Origin: CAYRIY01 sp964424335
GTDB taxonomy: Bacteria > Bacillota > Limnochordia > DTU080 > RSA5
Length of the DNA stretch: 52,186 bases
Assembly (NCBI GenBank): GCA_964424335.1
Contig: CAYRIY010000013.1
Span: 1 to 52,186, forward strand
Direction: 5' to 3'
The notes under the pieces are model-generated. The model was not told the DNA's origin, did not search any database, and saw only the letters and a list, made by a program, of their open reading frames with translations. A program made the position numbers and the translations under genes. Of this stretch, positions 16,908 through 26,043 are shown in pieces. Positions within the stretch are counted from its first letter, which is position 1. Each line of letters starts with the position of its first letter.

Positions 16908-19900
16908 ATGTCTGAATCGCCTCCGAGCGTACCAAAGCGAAGGCCGAGGGCGGCCGTGATTACGCTCGCTCTTTTGGTCGCCGTCACGCTTACGCTCTGG
17001 TACGGCTGGAAAAAGCCTGTCGAGCATTTGGCGACTCATGCGTTTCGCGAGGCGCTTCCACGGGATGTCGTGGTCGAAAAGGTGGAGGTGAACTCGCCCG
17101 CGTCGATCTCGCTGGTCGGAGTGGAACGAGGAGGGGCATCGGCCGACGAAATCAAGGTGACGTTTTCGGCAATTTCGGCGCTTCGGGATGGCGTCACATC
17201 CGGGGTCGAGCGGGTTGAGCTCATCCGGCCGACCCTTCGCATCGATCAAGATAAGGCGAGCGCCAAGCTTACTCCGAGCGATTGGCTCGAGGGGATCAAA
17301 GAGGAATTGCAGCAGTTGATGGCTTCGGACATGGCCGGCATCGGAGGGGCAAGTTTGGTCGGCGCTTCCGTGGTCGTGACGGACGGGACGATCATCATCG
17401 GGGACGATGAGGTCGTCACCAAAGTCCGAGCGACGTTGACGCCAGGTCCGCGCGGCTTGTCAGCGCAGGTCGGCAGCGCGAACCTTTACCTCGGGGAAGT
17501 GCCCTGGGCGCTTCGGGGCGAATACCGCCCCTTGGGGGGCCCGCCGGAGAAGCCAGGACACGGGTTTCAGATCTCAGGCACTCGAGGCGATGCGAGCGTT
17601 CGCCTGTCCGGCGAAGTGGGCGACGAAACGAGCGTCTCCGTCGACCTGCGAGGTGTCGACATCAGCGAAGTGGGGCAAATGCTCCTCGGCGGCGACGAAT
17701 TCGCGGCGGCATGGGAGCCGCTCGCGGCGCTTGGCCCCGTCGACGGCACACTTACACTTCAAGGTCTCATGGAGCGGCCTGCGGTCCTTGGGCGGCTTCA
17801 CGGGAGCCTTGCCGAGTTTGGGGCAGACGAGAGCTCAGCGTGGGAACTCGACCTTTCGGGCGGTGGAGATGCCCCGATCGACGCGCGCTTTTCCGTGGAC
17901 GGCGATGCCGTCCGGGTCGAGTACGCTCCCGCAGAAGGCGGGGACCTGCGCATTACAGGAGCGGGATTGCCTATTGGGCTCCTTGCGAGGCTCATCGGGC
18001 TTGCTCTCGGTGTTGACGTCGACGCCGCGGCTTTCGCAGGTCGAGCCGACATCGATGTAGCTGTTGCGGATCTTGAAGATGGGCTTCTAGGCACGTATGA
18101 GGTCAAGCTATCTCAATTTGCCTATGGGTCCTTGTCGACCACCGAAGGCGAGCTCGCGGGGAATATCCGCGCAACGGATAACGGCAGCAGCTTTGATGTT
18201 TCGGGAGCGCTGGCGGGAGAGACGTCCGGAGCGTTTGCCGCGTCCGGGGCGTGGGCAAACGGCGAGCTATCGGGCTCACTGGGCATTCCCTGGGCCTACT
18301 TGCGTAGCTTCTCCTTTGTCGACGGTGCGTTTGAGTTTGAGTCCTCGCCTCGAGGTGGCCTGGCGCTCACGGGCGACGCCAAGGTCGGGGGCGGATCAAT
18401 CGAGGTGCGCGAAGCGCTGTTTGGGACAAACGGTTTCGACGGTGAGTTCCAAGTCGTGAGCAGCAGCGCTCCGGCCATCGTCGAGCTCCTTAGGGCACTG
18501 GGCGTCGCCTTCGCAGGCGATCGCACGATGCGGGGAACGGTGTCGGGGGTCGTCGAGGTCAAGTCCGCCGCGCCGGATGGTCTTAGCGTAAGCGGCAGCC
18601 TTGAAAGCGACCGATTGGGCTATCGGGACATGGATTTTAGCGGCGCCTCTCTGGTCGGAATGTGGTCAAAGCGCGGCTGGGATGTTTCGTCGCTCGTCCT
18701 AGAGCGGGATCAGGCGCAGCTTACCCTTGCGGCCCGAGGCGAGCTCGATCAGATCCAAGGTGAGGGCGTGTTGCTGGACGGTCCCGAGTCCATGCGGGCT
18801 CGGCTCGATTTCTCGGGCGGAGGCCGGATCTCCGAGGAGCTGCGACTCACTGGAAAGGGCGTCGCAGGGGAGGGCGCGGTCGAACTCGATGCGTCATGGC
18901 GGCCGTCCGACGGCACGTATGCCCTCGCGGCGGAGCTCGGACGCTTCCCCTTAGGGATCTTGGACGGCGGCTGGGGCGCGGGCTTGATACAAGGAAGCGC
19001 GAGCGGACCGCTTCGGTTTGAAGCCAACGCGGGCGTTTGGCGGGCCGAGGCCGACCTGTCCATCCAGGACCTCCAGTCCGGCGATGTCGTGCTTCGGGTG
19101 GGACGGCTCGAGGTGGACCTCGGTTCCGTGTCAAGCGGTGGGCGAGCGGGTGACGAAGTCACAGATTGCGATGGCTGCCTCTTTGGATACGGACGACTGT
19201 GGGGAGACCTCGAAGTGGCGGGAGAGAGCGGCACGAAATCCGTCGATGCCCGCGTCGATTTCAGCGGCGATGAAGGCTCGGTCAGCGTGCTGCCGATCAA
19301 GGTTTGGGGCGGGGAGGTAACCGCTGGGGGGACGCTTGGACTGCTCGATGGAGCGTGGGGCCTTGACCTTTGGTCCGGCGGTCGCCGCATCGCGTATGAG
19401 GACGACGGCGTCAAAGGCTTGGTCAATTTCGATTTGGCGCTCTCTGGCCCCTTGAATTCCCCGTCCATTTCCGGAGCTTTTCAAGTGGACGAAGGCAAAG
19501 TCGACTTGCTGCGCCTGCCGACCCTGCCATCGCTGGGCGCCACCAAACAAGGAAGCGCGCGCCGCGGTTACGATCCAAGCCTCGACCTCCAGATCGAGAT
19601 CGAGGCGGCCGAGGTGAGCGCCGGCACGTTCCTCAAAGGTCAGATGGCGGGCGCAGTCGGCATCAAGGGGAGTGTCAAGGATCCCCAGCTATTCGGCGAG
19701 GTAGCGCTGATCCGGGGCGATTTTCGCTACCTTGGCTCACGCTTTGATGCCACCGTTGGAACCGTGCAGTTTCGCGGAGCCAATCTGCCGAGACTCGAGA
19801 TGGTGGGGACGCGAAAAGTGGGCGATGTCAAAATCACGGCGGCGGTATCCGGTCCTGCAGACGACCTCAAACTGCACCTTTCGTCCGATCCACCGCTCGC

Positions 19901-20279
19901 CCAGTCGGAGATTTTAGAGCTTCTCAACGTCCCTGCAAGCGTCGACATGAGCGAAGGGTGGGGCGAACTCGCCCGATCCCTAGCAAATCTCGCCAACGCG
20001 GAGCTCGCGTCGCAGGTTTATTGGCGCCTCGGACAAGCCGTCGAAAACGCGCTCGACCTCGACCAGTTTCGCGTGGACCAAAACGGCGGCGCCGTGCAGC
20101 TCACCATCGGCAAGTACGTCAACCCCGACCTCTACTTGTCGTACACCAGGACGCTCGGTGGCGCGGCAAGCCAGGACATCGCAGCGGAGTACCGCATTGG
20201 TCCCAACATGACGCTTACATCCGAGTGGGATTTCGAAGAAAAGCGCGATGTTGGCATCGAGATCTCTGTGCCGTTCTAG
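16908..20279 (+). CDS. tamB: TamB-family (DUF490) inner-to-outer membrane protein
   Basis: This 1123-residue protein has one N-terminal membrane anchor (AVITLALLVAVTLTLWYGW) and then a long, repetitive beta-rich body, as in TamB and other AsmA-like bridge proteins. The last 350 residues are the TamB domain proper, with GTVQFRGANLPRLEMVGTR, LSSDPPLAQSEILELL and a terminal aromatic IEISVPF that resembles an outer-membrane targeting end. TamB works with BamA-family proteins in outer-membrane biogenesis and is implicated in phospholipid transport. GGAGGA 7 bases upstream fixes the ATG at 16908. bamA follows. Confidence 0.9.
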   Translation: MSESPPSVPKRRPRAAVITLALLVAVTLTLWYGWKKPVEHLATHAFREALPRDVVVEKVEVNSPASISLVGVERGGASADEIKVTFSAISALRDGVTSGVERVELIRPTLRIDQDKASAKLTPSDWLEGIKEELQQLMASDMAGIGGASLVGASVVVTDGTIIIGDDEVVTKVRATLTPGPRGLSAQVGSANLYLGEVPWALRGEYRPLGGPPEKPGHGFQISGTRGDASVRLSGEVGDETSVSVDLRGVDISEVGQMLLGGDEFAAAWEPLAALGPVDGTLTLQGLMERPAVLGRLHGSLAEFGADESSAWELDLSGGGDAPIDARFSVDGDAVRVEYAPAEGGDLRITGAGLPIGLLARLIGLALGVDVDAAAFAGRADIDVAVADLEDGLLGTYEVKLSQFAYGSLSTTEGELAGNIRATDNGSSFDVSGALAGETSGAFAASGAWANGELSGSLGIPWAYLRSFSFVDGAFEFESSPRGGLALTGDAKVGGGSIEVREALFGTNGFDGEFQVVSSSAPAIVELLRALGVAFAGDRTMRGTVSGVVEVKSAAPDGLSVSGSLESDRLGYRDMDFSGASLVGMWSKRGWDVSSLVLERDQAQLTLAARGELDQIQGEGVLLDGPESMRARLDFSGGGRISEELRLTGKGVAGEGAVELDASWRPSDGTYALAAELGRFPLGILDGGWGAGLIQGSASGPLRFEANAGVWRAEADLSIQDLQSGDVVLRVGRLEVDLGSVSSGGRAGDEVTDCDGCLFGYGRLWGDLEVAGESGTKSVDARVDFSGDEGSVSVLPIKVWGGEVTAGGTLGLLDGAWGLDLWSGGRRIAYEDDGVKGLVNFDLALSGPLNSPSISGAFQVDEGKVDLLRLPTLPSLGATKQGSARRGYDPSLDLQIEIEAAEVSAGTFLKGQMAGAVGIKGSVKDPQLFGEVALIRGDFRYLGSRFDATVGTVQFRGANLPRLEMVGTRKVGDVKITAAVSGPADDLKLHLSSDPPLAQSEILELLNVPASVDMSEGWGELARSLANLANAELASQVYWRLGQAVENALDLDQFRVDQNGGAVQLTIGKYVNPDLYLSYTRTLGGAASQDIAAEYRIGPNMTLTSEWDFEEKRDVGIEISVPF

Positions 20280-20408
20280 GCGCAAGGTGCCGCCGCGGTC
20301 GCCTTACTATGGCAGGATATGGGGCGCGCATTGGAAATCGCAGGGGCAAATGTTGGGATTTGCCGAGCGAAGAAGGGGAGGAGAGCCGCCGGGCCAACAC
20401 GAAGTGAG

Positions 20409-20433
20409 CGGGGACGTCGACTTAAAGTCCCCG
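20409..20433 (+). repeat. Hairpin upstream of bamA
   Basis: CGGGGAC (20409-20415) pairs with GTCCCCG (20427-20433) around an 11-base loop; a TTTTT run starts 8 bases later. It lies in the 213-base spacer between tamB and bamA and may be a partial terminator or a leader structure. Confidence 0.45.
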
Positions 20434-20492
20434 ACGCGAGTTTTTGTCGACGTTTCAATCGCGGGTGGGACAGGAGGTTTCAATTAGTATAC

Positions 20493-22235
20493 ATGACGGA
20501 GCATAAGTTGATTCGACCACTATTATCGGCCCTGATCATTGCGCTCATGGCGGCAATCATGGCGCCGGCATCGGCATGGGCCCAAGGTCCTACCGGCAGT
20601 TTGCTATTGGAGAATTCGACGCGCCCGATCGTGCGCGAAATTACGGTCGAAGGCAATGTCGAGATGAGCACCGAGCGCATCATGGAGATGATTCAGTCGA
20701 CGCGCGTCGGTGAGGCGCTCGACGAGAACAAGCTGCGTGACGACGTGAATCGGATCGCACAATCGGGGTACTTTGAGTTTGTTCGCGTGGCTGACCCGGT
20801 CGCATTCCGAGATGGGGTGCGCGTCACCTTCATCGTCGACGAGTTTCCGGTGATTCGACAAGTGAACGTGACGGTGAAGGATAATGTGCTTCCTGCCGAG
20901 GACGTGCGCGCGTTTTTGGATGTCGAGGAGGGCGTCATTCTCAACGCCACCGCGCTCACCGCGTCGATTGACCCGCTGCCTACTCGCACATGGGAAGAGT
21001 ATGGTTACGTGTTGCGGGTGACCAATATCGCGCTCGCCGGGCAGAACGGCGAGGTGCTCGAGGTCGAAGTGACCCCTGTGCGCGTGGGCGAGATCCTGAT
21101 CGAGGGGAACGAAAAGACCAAGGAAAACGTCATTCGCAGAGAGCTCCGCTTCGCGCCGGGAGACATCTTGTCGATGGACACTTTGCGGATCAGCCTCATG
21201 CGCCTTGGTCAGCTCGGCTACTTTGAGCCGATCATTCCGGAGTTTTTGGAGCGAAGCGCCGATCCGCTCACGATCGACATCCTTTTGCCGATCGTCGAGA
21301 ACAAGACGGGGCGGGCGGCGTTTGGCGCTCTGTACAGCTCGACCGACGGGCTTGGCGCCTACATCGAGGTCTCGGACGAAAACTTCCTCGGACGCGGAGA
21401 AAGGGCGCGCGTGAAGTGGGAGTTTGGCAAGTCGAAAAACAACTACGACCTCGGCTTTGATGAGCCGTACCTGTTTGGCACCGACATCTCGGCCGGATTC
21501 AACCTCTACAACACCCTCCACCGCCGTCAGGACCGCGTCAACAGCGAGTGGTACCCGTACACGGAGCGGCGTACCGGTGGAGACGTGACGCTTGGACGGC
21601 CGCTGGGGCTATTTACGCGAGGGTACATTTCGCTGAAAGCGGAGAACGCGTCGGTGACTCCGGATTCGGATCCGAGTGAAATCCCGGCGACGAGCAACCG
21701 CACGAGGAGCATCACGGCCGCTGTGCAGACCGACACGACGGACCATTTGTACTACCCGACGCTCGGCTTTAGGTACAACCTGTCCGTTGAGACCGCCGGC
21801 CGCTTCCTCGGGGGCGACACGGAGTTTACCAAGTACCAAACGTCGTACAGCCGGTTTATCAAGGCCGGAAGCAATAACCAGACGTGGGCCGTAAGGGCGA
21901 TGGCCGGCTACGGGGTCGGTACGCTGCCTCGCCAGGAGGAGTTTCGCGTTGGAGGCTCCGAGACGGTGCGGGGTTACCGACAAGGCGAGTTCCGCGGCGA
22001 CCGCATGTTCGTCGTGCAGGCCGAGTACCGCATCCCGCTCAACGATACACTCCAAGGCGTCATCTTTGCCGATGCGGGCAACGCTTGGCAGGGCGGGTCG
22101 ATCGACCTCGGCAACTTGAAAGCAGGCTTTGGCCTTGGCATCCGGTTCAACACGCCACTCGGCGTGATGCGAATCGACTACGGCATCGGCGAGAAGGGCG
22201 GCAACGCGTACTTCAGCCTAGGGCCGACGTTCTAG
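20493..22235 (+). CDS. bamA: Outer-membrane protein assembly factor BamA
   Basis: This 580-residue protein has a signal peptide (LIIALMAAIMAPASAWAQG), three POTRA-like repeats (beginning near RPIVREITVEGN, FPVIRQVNVTV and VRVGEILIEGNEKT) and a 16-strand-type barrel. The barrel has the RVGGSETVRGYRQGEF motif, which holds the conserved VRGF/Y loop, and an aromatic C-terminus (YFSLGPTF). BamA inserts beta-barrel proteins into the outer membrane. Five POTRAs are usual in E. coli; three is fewer. The frame is open from 20319, but the signal peptide places the start at ATG 20493; AGGAGGT lies 14 bases upstream, a long spacing. Confidence 0.95.
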   Translation: MTEHKLIRPLLSALIIALMAAIMAPASAWAQGPTGSLLLENSTRPIVREITVEGNVEMSTERIMEMIQSTRVGEALDENKLRDDVNRIAQSGYFEFVRVADPVAFRDGVRVTFIVDEFPVIRQVNVTVKDNVLPAEDVRAFLDVEEGVILNATALTASIDPLPTRTWEEYGYVLRVTNIALAGQNGEVLEVEVTPVRVGEILIEGNEKTKENVIRRELRFAPGDILSMDTLRISLMRLGQLGYFEPIIPEFLERSADPLTIDILLPIVENKTGRAAFGALYSSTDGLGAYIEVSDENFLGRGERARVKWEFGKSKNNYDLGFDEPYLFGTDISAGFNLYNTLHRRQDRVNSEWYPYTERRTGGDVTLGRPLGLFTRGYISLKAENASVTPDSDPSEIPATSNRTRSITAAVQTDTTDHLYYPTLGFRYNLSVETAGRFLGGDTEFTKYQTSYSRFIKAGSNNQTWAVRAMAGYGVGTLPRQEEFRVGGSETVRGYRQGEFRGDRMFVVQAEYRIPLNDTLQGVIFADAGNAWQGGSIDLGNLKAGFGLGIRFNTPLGVMRIDYGIGEKGGNAYFSLGPTF

Positions 22236-22258
22236 TGCAATAGGCGTAAGAAAACATG

Positions 22259-22301
22259 CGGGGGGCGCGAGACTAATGAACGCGCTCCCCGTTTGTTTTT
22301 T
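22259..22301 (+). terminator. Rho-independent terminator after bamA
   Basis: An 11-bp GC-rich stem pairs 22259-22269 with 22281-22291, including one G-U pair, around an 11-base loop, and is followed by TTTGTTTTTT. This is the best classical terminator in the window and ends the tamB-bamA unit. Confidence 0.92.
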
Positions 22302-22341
22302 GGGGTGCCGTGCTCGTGACCTTTCACCCCACTTTGCCGAT

Positions 22342-22350
22342 TGCTATAAT
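22342..22350 (+). promoter_or_regulatory. Extended -10 promoter for the skp-lpxD unit
   Basis: TGCTATAAT is a perfect TG-n-TATAAT extended -10 element. The -35 region is poor, as is common with extended -10 promoters. It lies just after the bamA terminator and about 26 bases before the proposed skp start. Confidence 0.7.
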
Positions 22351-22375
22351 GGGACTAACTTGTTTTAAAGAGACG

Positions 22376-22837
22376 ATGTTCGACGAAAGGACGTACGATT
22401 ACGTGCAACGCTTTCGCAAAGGCGCCTTTTTCATAGTCCTCGTCGGGGCGGCGATCGCCGCACTCGGCGGAATGATGTTCTCGACTGCACAGCAACAATC
22501 GACCGTGGGATACGTGGATCGAGACGCGATCGTAGATCTGTACGCGGGGTTGCAAATCTCTATGGTGATGAACGAGCGCGACCGCTTGCAAGACCTATTT
22601 GACCAAGAGTCCGAAGGGCTCGATGCCGAGGCGAAGCAAGCGCTCTTTGAACGGTACGAAACGCTCCTCAAGGAGTTCGAGGAGAACGTTGGGATTCGCA
22701 ATTTGATGGAGGACCTCACTCGCGCCTTTGAGGAGGTCGCCGCTGAAAGCGGAGTCGATGTGATTCTCGACGTGAGCGCGGTCGTATATGGCGGAGTGGA
22801 CCTAACGCCAAGGGTTGCCGAGCGACTTGGTCTATGA
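22376..22837 (+). CDS. skp: OmpH/Skp-like periplasmic chaperone
   Basis: This protein of about 153 residues has an N-terminal membrane or signal segment (GAFFIVLVGAAIAALGGMMF), then the start VGYVDRDAIVDLY, a charged helical hairpin rich in Glu and Leu, and a C-terminal VDVILDVSAVVYGGVDLT strand, the pattern of Skp/OmpH. Skp carries unfolded outer-membrane proteins across the periplasm. It lies between bamA and lpxD, the classic place for this gene. The open frame starts at 22310, but the promoter at 22342-22350 lies inside that stretch, so ATG 22376 (or GTG 22403) is the start. Confidence 0.85.
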   Translation: MFDERTYDYVQRFRKGAFFIVLVGAAIAALGGMMFSTAQQQSTVGYVDRDAIVDLYAGLQISMVMNERDRLQDLFDQESEGLDAEAKQALFERYETLLKEFEENVGIRNLMEDLTRAFEEVAAESGVDVILDVSAVVYGGVDLTPRVAERLGL

Positions 22838-22909
22838 CGAGAGGTGTTTTACTCACCCGGCATGCCGCGCTTTTAAGCCGGAAGTCGAAGAGAGAGCGGG
22901 GAGAGACGG

Positions 22910-23971
22910 TTGCCAGGTCTAGGGGAGATTGCCCGCTGGGTCGACGGCGAACTGATCGGGCCGGCCAATAAAGAGATCAAGGGCGTCGCGCCGATCGACG
23001 AGGCCGGCCCGGATCAAATCACGTTCGCGGCCGAACCACGGTATTTTGAGATGGCGAGGCGTACAGGAGCGGGCGCAGTCATCGTTCCAAAGGATGCCCC
23101 CGAAATCGACGTGCCGGTAATTCGCGTGAGCAACCCGCGCCTTGCGTGGGTCGAGGTGTTGGAGCGGTTTCAGCCTCCGGTGGACACGGAGCCGAGCATC
23201 CATGACACCGCGGTGCTCGGTGATGGGGTGAGCCTTGGGCGAAACGTAACGATCGGGCCGCACGCCGTGATCGGGGAACGGGCTGTGATCGGCGACCAGG
23301 CGCGCATCGGCGCGGGGGCATACATAGGAAAAGGGACCAAGATCGGCCGGGGAACCGTCATCGAACCGAACGTGACCGTGTATGATCGCGTCGTGATCGG
23401 CAAAAACGTGATCATCCACGCGGGCTGCGTGATCGGCGGCGACGGTTTTGGCTACGTCCCTGTCGGAAAGAAGCAGCGCAAAGTGCCTCACCTCGGAACG
23501 GTGATCATCGAGGACGACGTCGAGCTCGGCGCCCTTGTGGCGATCGACCGCGGCGTTTCGGGCGCCACGATCATCAAGCGGGGAACGAAGGTGGACAACC
23601 TCGTCCAAATCGCGCACAACGTGAGGATCGGCGAGGATTGCCTGATCGTGAGCCAGGTTGGGATCGCGGGCAGCGCGAAGCTCGGCGACCGCGTCACTTT
23701 GGCCGGGCAATCGGGCGTCGTCGGCCACGTCGAGGTAGGCGACGATACGGTCGTTGCAGGGCGCGGCGTGGTCGCAAAGGACATTCCGGCACGTTCCTTT
23801 GTTTCGGGCTTTCCCGCACGTCCGCACAAAGAGAGCATGCGCATCATGGCGGCGACGCATCGGGTTCCCGAGATGATCGATGACGTCAAGGCGCTAAAGA
23901 GAAAGTTACAGCAACTGGAGGAGAAGATCCGTCGGCTCGAAGAGGAGATTCCGGCCGGCGGCGACGCATGA
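22910..23971 (+). CDS. lpxD: UDP-3-O-acylglucosamine N-acyltransferase LpxD
   Basis: LpxD adds the second acyl chain to UDP-3-O-acyl-glucosamine in lipid A synthesis. The 353-residue protein has an N-terminal uridine-binding domain, a left-handed beta-helix built of hexapeptide repeats (about residues 95-290) and a C-terminal helix. The catalytic His is in VQIAHNVRIG (His236). TTG 22910 is preceded by GGGGAGAG. The last bases overlap the ATG of the next gene (ATGA), which suggests translational coupling. Confidence 0.96.
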   Translation: MPGLGEIARWVDGELIGPANKEIKGVAPIDEAGPDQITFAAEPRYFEMARRTGAGAVIVPKDAPEIDVPVIRVSNPRLAWVEVLERFQPPVDTEPSIHDTAVLGDGVSLGRNVTIGPHAVIGERAVIGDQARIGAGAYIGKGTKIGRGTVIEPNVTVYDRVVIGKNVIIHAGCVIGGDGFGYVPVGKKQRKVPHLGTVIIEDDVELGALVAIDRGVSGATIIKRGTKVDNLVQIAHNVRIGEDCLIVSQVGIAGSAKLGDRVTLAGQSGVVGHVEVGDDTVVAGRGVVAKDIPARSFVSGFPARPHKESMRIMAATHRVPEMIDDVKALKRKLQQLEEKIRRLEEEIPAGGDA

Positions 23972-25896
23972 GTCTCATTCGCTTAATCGGCGCCACGCGC
24001 TATTACGGCGCTGATCTGATCGTAGGCCCCACCACGCTACAGATTCACCCACAAGCGCGCATCGGCCTCATCGGACCCAACGGGTCGGGGAAATCTTCTT
24101 TGCTCAAGATGCTCGCTGGCGCGGCCCCGGACGAGGGGAGCGTCGTCGTCGCCAAAGGCGCCCGGATCGAGCTCCTGCGCCAGGAGATCCCGTTTGGGTT
24201 TGCCGGCACACTCTTTGACTTTGCCCGGTCGAGCCTCGCCCACTTGGACGCACTGGAGGAGCGCCTGCGCACACTCGAAACGCAGATGGGCGATCCGGCG
24301 GTGCAATCGGATGCGGATCGCCTCGCCGACGTGATGTCCACGTACTCCCTCGAGATGGCTAGGTTTGAGCAAGCCGGTGGGTACGAGCGCGATGCGCGCG
24401 TGCGCGGCGCGCTGTTTGGTCTTGGTTTTTCGGCCGACCAGCTCGATCAGCCGTTTGATACGTTGAGCGGCGGTCAACGATCTAGGGCCGAGCTGGCGAG
24501 GGTATTGCTGACGGGCGCGGACCTCATGCTGCTCGACGAACCCACCAACCACCTGGACCTCGAGTCGACGGAGTGGTTGCAGAGCTTCCTCCAGCGAGGA
24601 AGCGGTGGATACGTGGTGGTCTCGCACGACCGAGTCCTCCTCGATCAGGTGACAGAAGAAACCTGGGAGATCGAGGATGCCGCCGTCATCGCCTATCCCG
24701 GAAACTACACCGCATCCCGGCAGCAGGCATCGATGCGCCGTGAGCGCATGGCAAAGGTGTTTGAGGAAGATCAGCGAGAGCGGGAGAAGCTCGAGGCGTA
24801 CATTCGCAAGTACAAGGCGGGAAACCGCGCAACGCAGGCGAAGAGCCGGGAAAAGCGCCTCGCGCGCATGGAAGAGGCTCCGCCGCCCCCGACCGAGCCG
24901 CGCAAGGCCCGCTTCTCCGTGCCGTCGGGGCCGCGCAGCGAGAAGCGTGTCTGCACGTTTGAGAACGTGACGCTCGGCTACGGAGCGCATGAGATTTTTC
25001 GCGGCCTCACGCTTGAAATCGAGCGAGGAAACCGGATCGGGATCGCCGGGCCGAACGGCTCGGGAAAGAGCACCATCCTCAAGGCGATCAGCGAAGAGCT
25101 GGAGCCGATCCAGGGCGTCGTCGACATTGGGCGGGGCGTGTCGCTTCGTTACTTTTCGCAACACCGAGACGATCTTGACCCCCAAAAAACCGTTCTCGAC
25201 GAAGCCCTGGACGAAAAGCGCCAGCAGGTGGGGGAGGCGCGTTCGTTTCTCGCGCGCTTTCTCTTTCGAGGAGACGATGTGTACAAGCAAGTTTCCATGT
25301 TGAGCGGCGGGGAGAAAAGTCGCCTCGCGCTTGCTAAACTGCTGCTGCACGGGGGAAATCTCCTCCTCCTCGATGAGCCGACCAACCACCTCGACATCGG
25401 GATGCGCGAGGCTCTTGAGGAAGCGCTGTCCGGGTACGACGGGACGCTGCTTTTCGTCACGCACGACCGGTCGCTCCTCGAGCGCATGGCTCGGACCGTT
25501 TGGTGGGTGGAAGACGGACAGGTGACGAGTTTTACGGACGGGTACGCCGCGCTCGTCGCTTGGCTTGCCGAAAGGCGAGAGGCCGCGGGCAAGGCGACCG
25601 AGTCGGCCGCGACGAGGCGCACCGACGAGAGGGGAGGCTCGGCGCCAAAAGCGCGGGATGCAGCTCGAAAACGGGAGTCTGAAGCGAAAAAGGCGCTCGA
25701 GCGCATCGCCTCGATTGAACAAGAAATCGAGCTCCTCGCCGAGAAAAAGTTGGAGATCGAGGAGGCCCTCGCCGACCCGTCTACGTACGAGGATCAAGGC
25801 CGCGTCGAGGGGCTGTCAAAGGAGCATGCCGAGATCACTGCGAAGCTCGAGCGCCTCGAGACCGAGTGGAGCGAGTTGGCGGAGGCGGTGGAGTAG
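23968..25896 (+). CDS. ABC-F family ATPase (Uup/YdiF-like)
   Basis: This 642-residue protein has two ABC ATPase domains and no membrane helices, as in the ABC-F group. The first Walker A is GPNGSGKS (residues 36-43) with signature LSGGQ; the second has GPNGSGKST and LSGGEKSR; each has LLDEPTNHLD. A linker rich in Arg, Lys and Glu joins them, and a C-terminal coiled coil (about 560-640) is present as in Uup. ABC-F proteins act on the ribosome, so its place between lpxD and outer-membrane genes is not explained by function. It overlaps lpxD by 4 bases. Confidence 0.93.
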   Translation: MSLIRLIGATRYYGADLIVGPTTLQIHPQARIGLIGPNGSGKSSLLKMLAGAAPDEGSVVVAKGARIELLRQEIPFGFAGTLFDFARSSLAHLDALEERLRTLETQMGDPAVQSDADRLADVMSTYSLEMARFEQAGGYERDARVRGALFGLGFSADQLDQPFDTLSGGQRSRAELARVLLTGADLMLLDEPTNHLDLESTEWLQSFLQRGSGGYVVVSHDRVLLDQVTEETWEIEDAAVIAYPGNYTASRQQASMRRERMAKVFEEDQREREKLEAYIRKYKAGNRATQAKSREKRLARMEEAPPPPTEPRKARFSVPSGPRSEKRVCTFENVTLGYGAHEIFRGLTLEIERGNRIGIAGPNGSGKSTILKAISEELEPIQGVVDIGRGVSLRYFSQHRDDLDPQKTVLDEALDEKRQQVGEARSFLARFLFRGDDVYKQVSMLSGGEKSRLALAKLLLHGGNLLLLDEPTNHLDIGMREALEEALSGYDGTLLFVTHDRSLLERMARTVWWVEDGQVTSFTDGYAALVAWLAERREAAGKATESAATRRTDERGGSAPKARDAARKRESEAKKALERIASIEQEIELLAEKKLEIEEALADPSTYEDQGRVEGLSKEHAEITAKLERLETEWSELAEAVE

Positions 25897-25901
25897 CGCT
25901 T

Positions 25902-26026
25902 GGTTTACAAAATCTGGGCGCCGAAGGGAACCTTCGCTGCCCTGCCGAATACTCCCACTTAGCGGCGGTGTATCCGGGGCGGGGACCAATCGGTCCCATT
26001 CTTTGTTTATGGGGGACCGGTAAACC
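25902..26026 (+). promoter_or_regulatory. Candidate structured leader RNA upstream of the small beta-barrel gene
   Basis: GGTTTAC (25902-25908) pairs with GTAAACC (26020-26026) to close a stretch of about 125 bases, ending 2 bases before the GGAAGG ribosome site. Inside are a hairpin at 25916-25942 with a GAA loop, an imperfect stem 25945-25952 with 25970-25977, and GGGACC (25982-25987) with GGTCCC (25992-25997). CGGTCCC (25991-25997) could instead pair with GGGACCG (26013-26019). Several riboswitch classes (cyclic-di-GMP-I, cyclic-di-AMP, TPP, SAM, FMN, cobalamin) were compared by eye and none fits. Confidence 0.5.
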
Positions 26027-26043
26027 CTGGAAGGATGGTCAAG

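Noticed and set aside
24037..25797. 586-residue open frame on the reverse strand
   Set aside because: It is antisense to the ABC-F gene, whose two ABC domains are clear. The open frame follows from high GC and codon bias; no family motif is seen.
25897..26043. Known riboswitch (cyclic-di-GMP, cyclic-di-AMP, FMN, TPP, SAM, cobalamin)
   Set aside because: The leader has a real closing stem but lacks the conserved core sequences of each of these classes as I know them.
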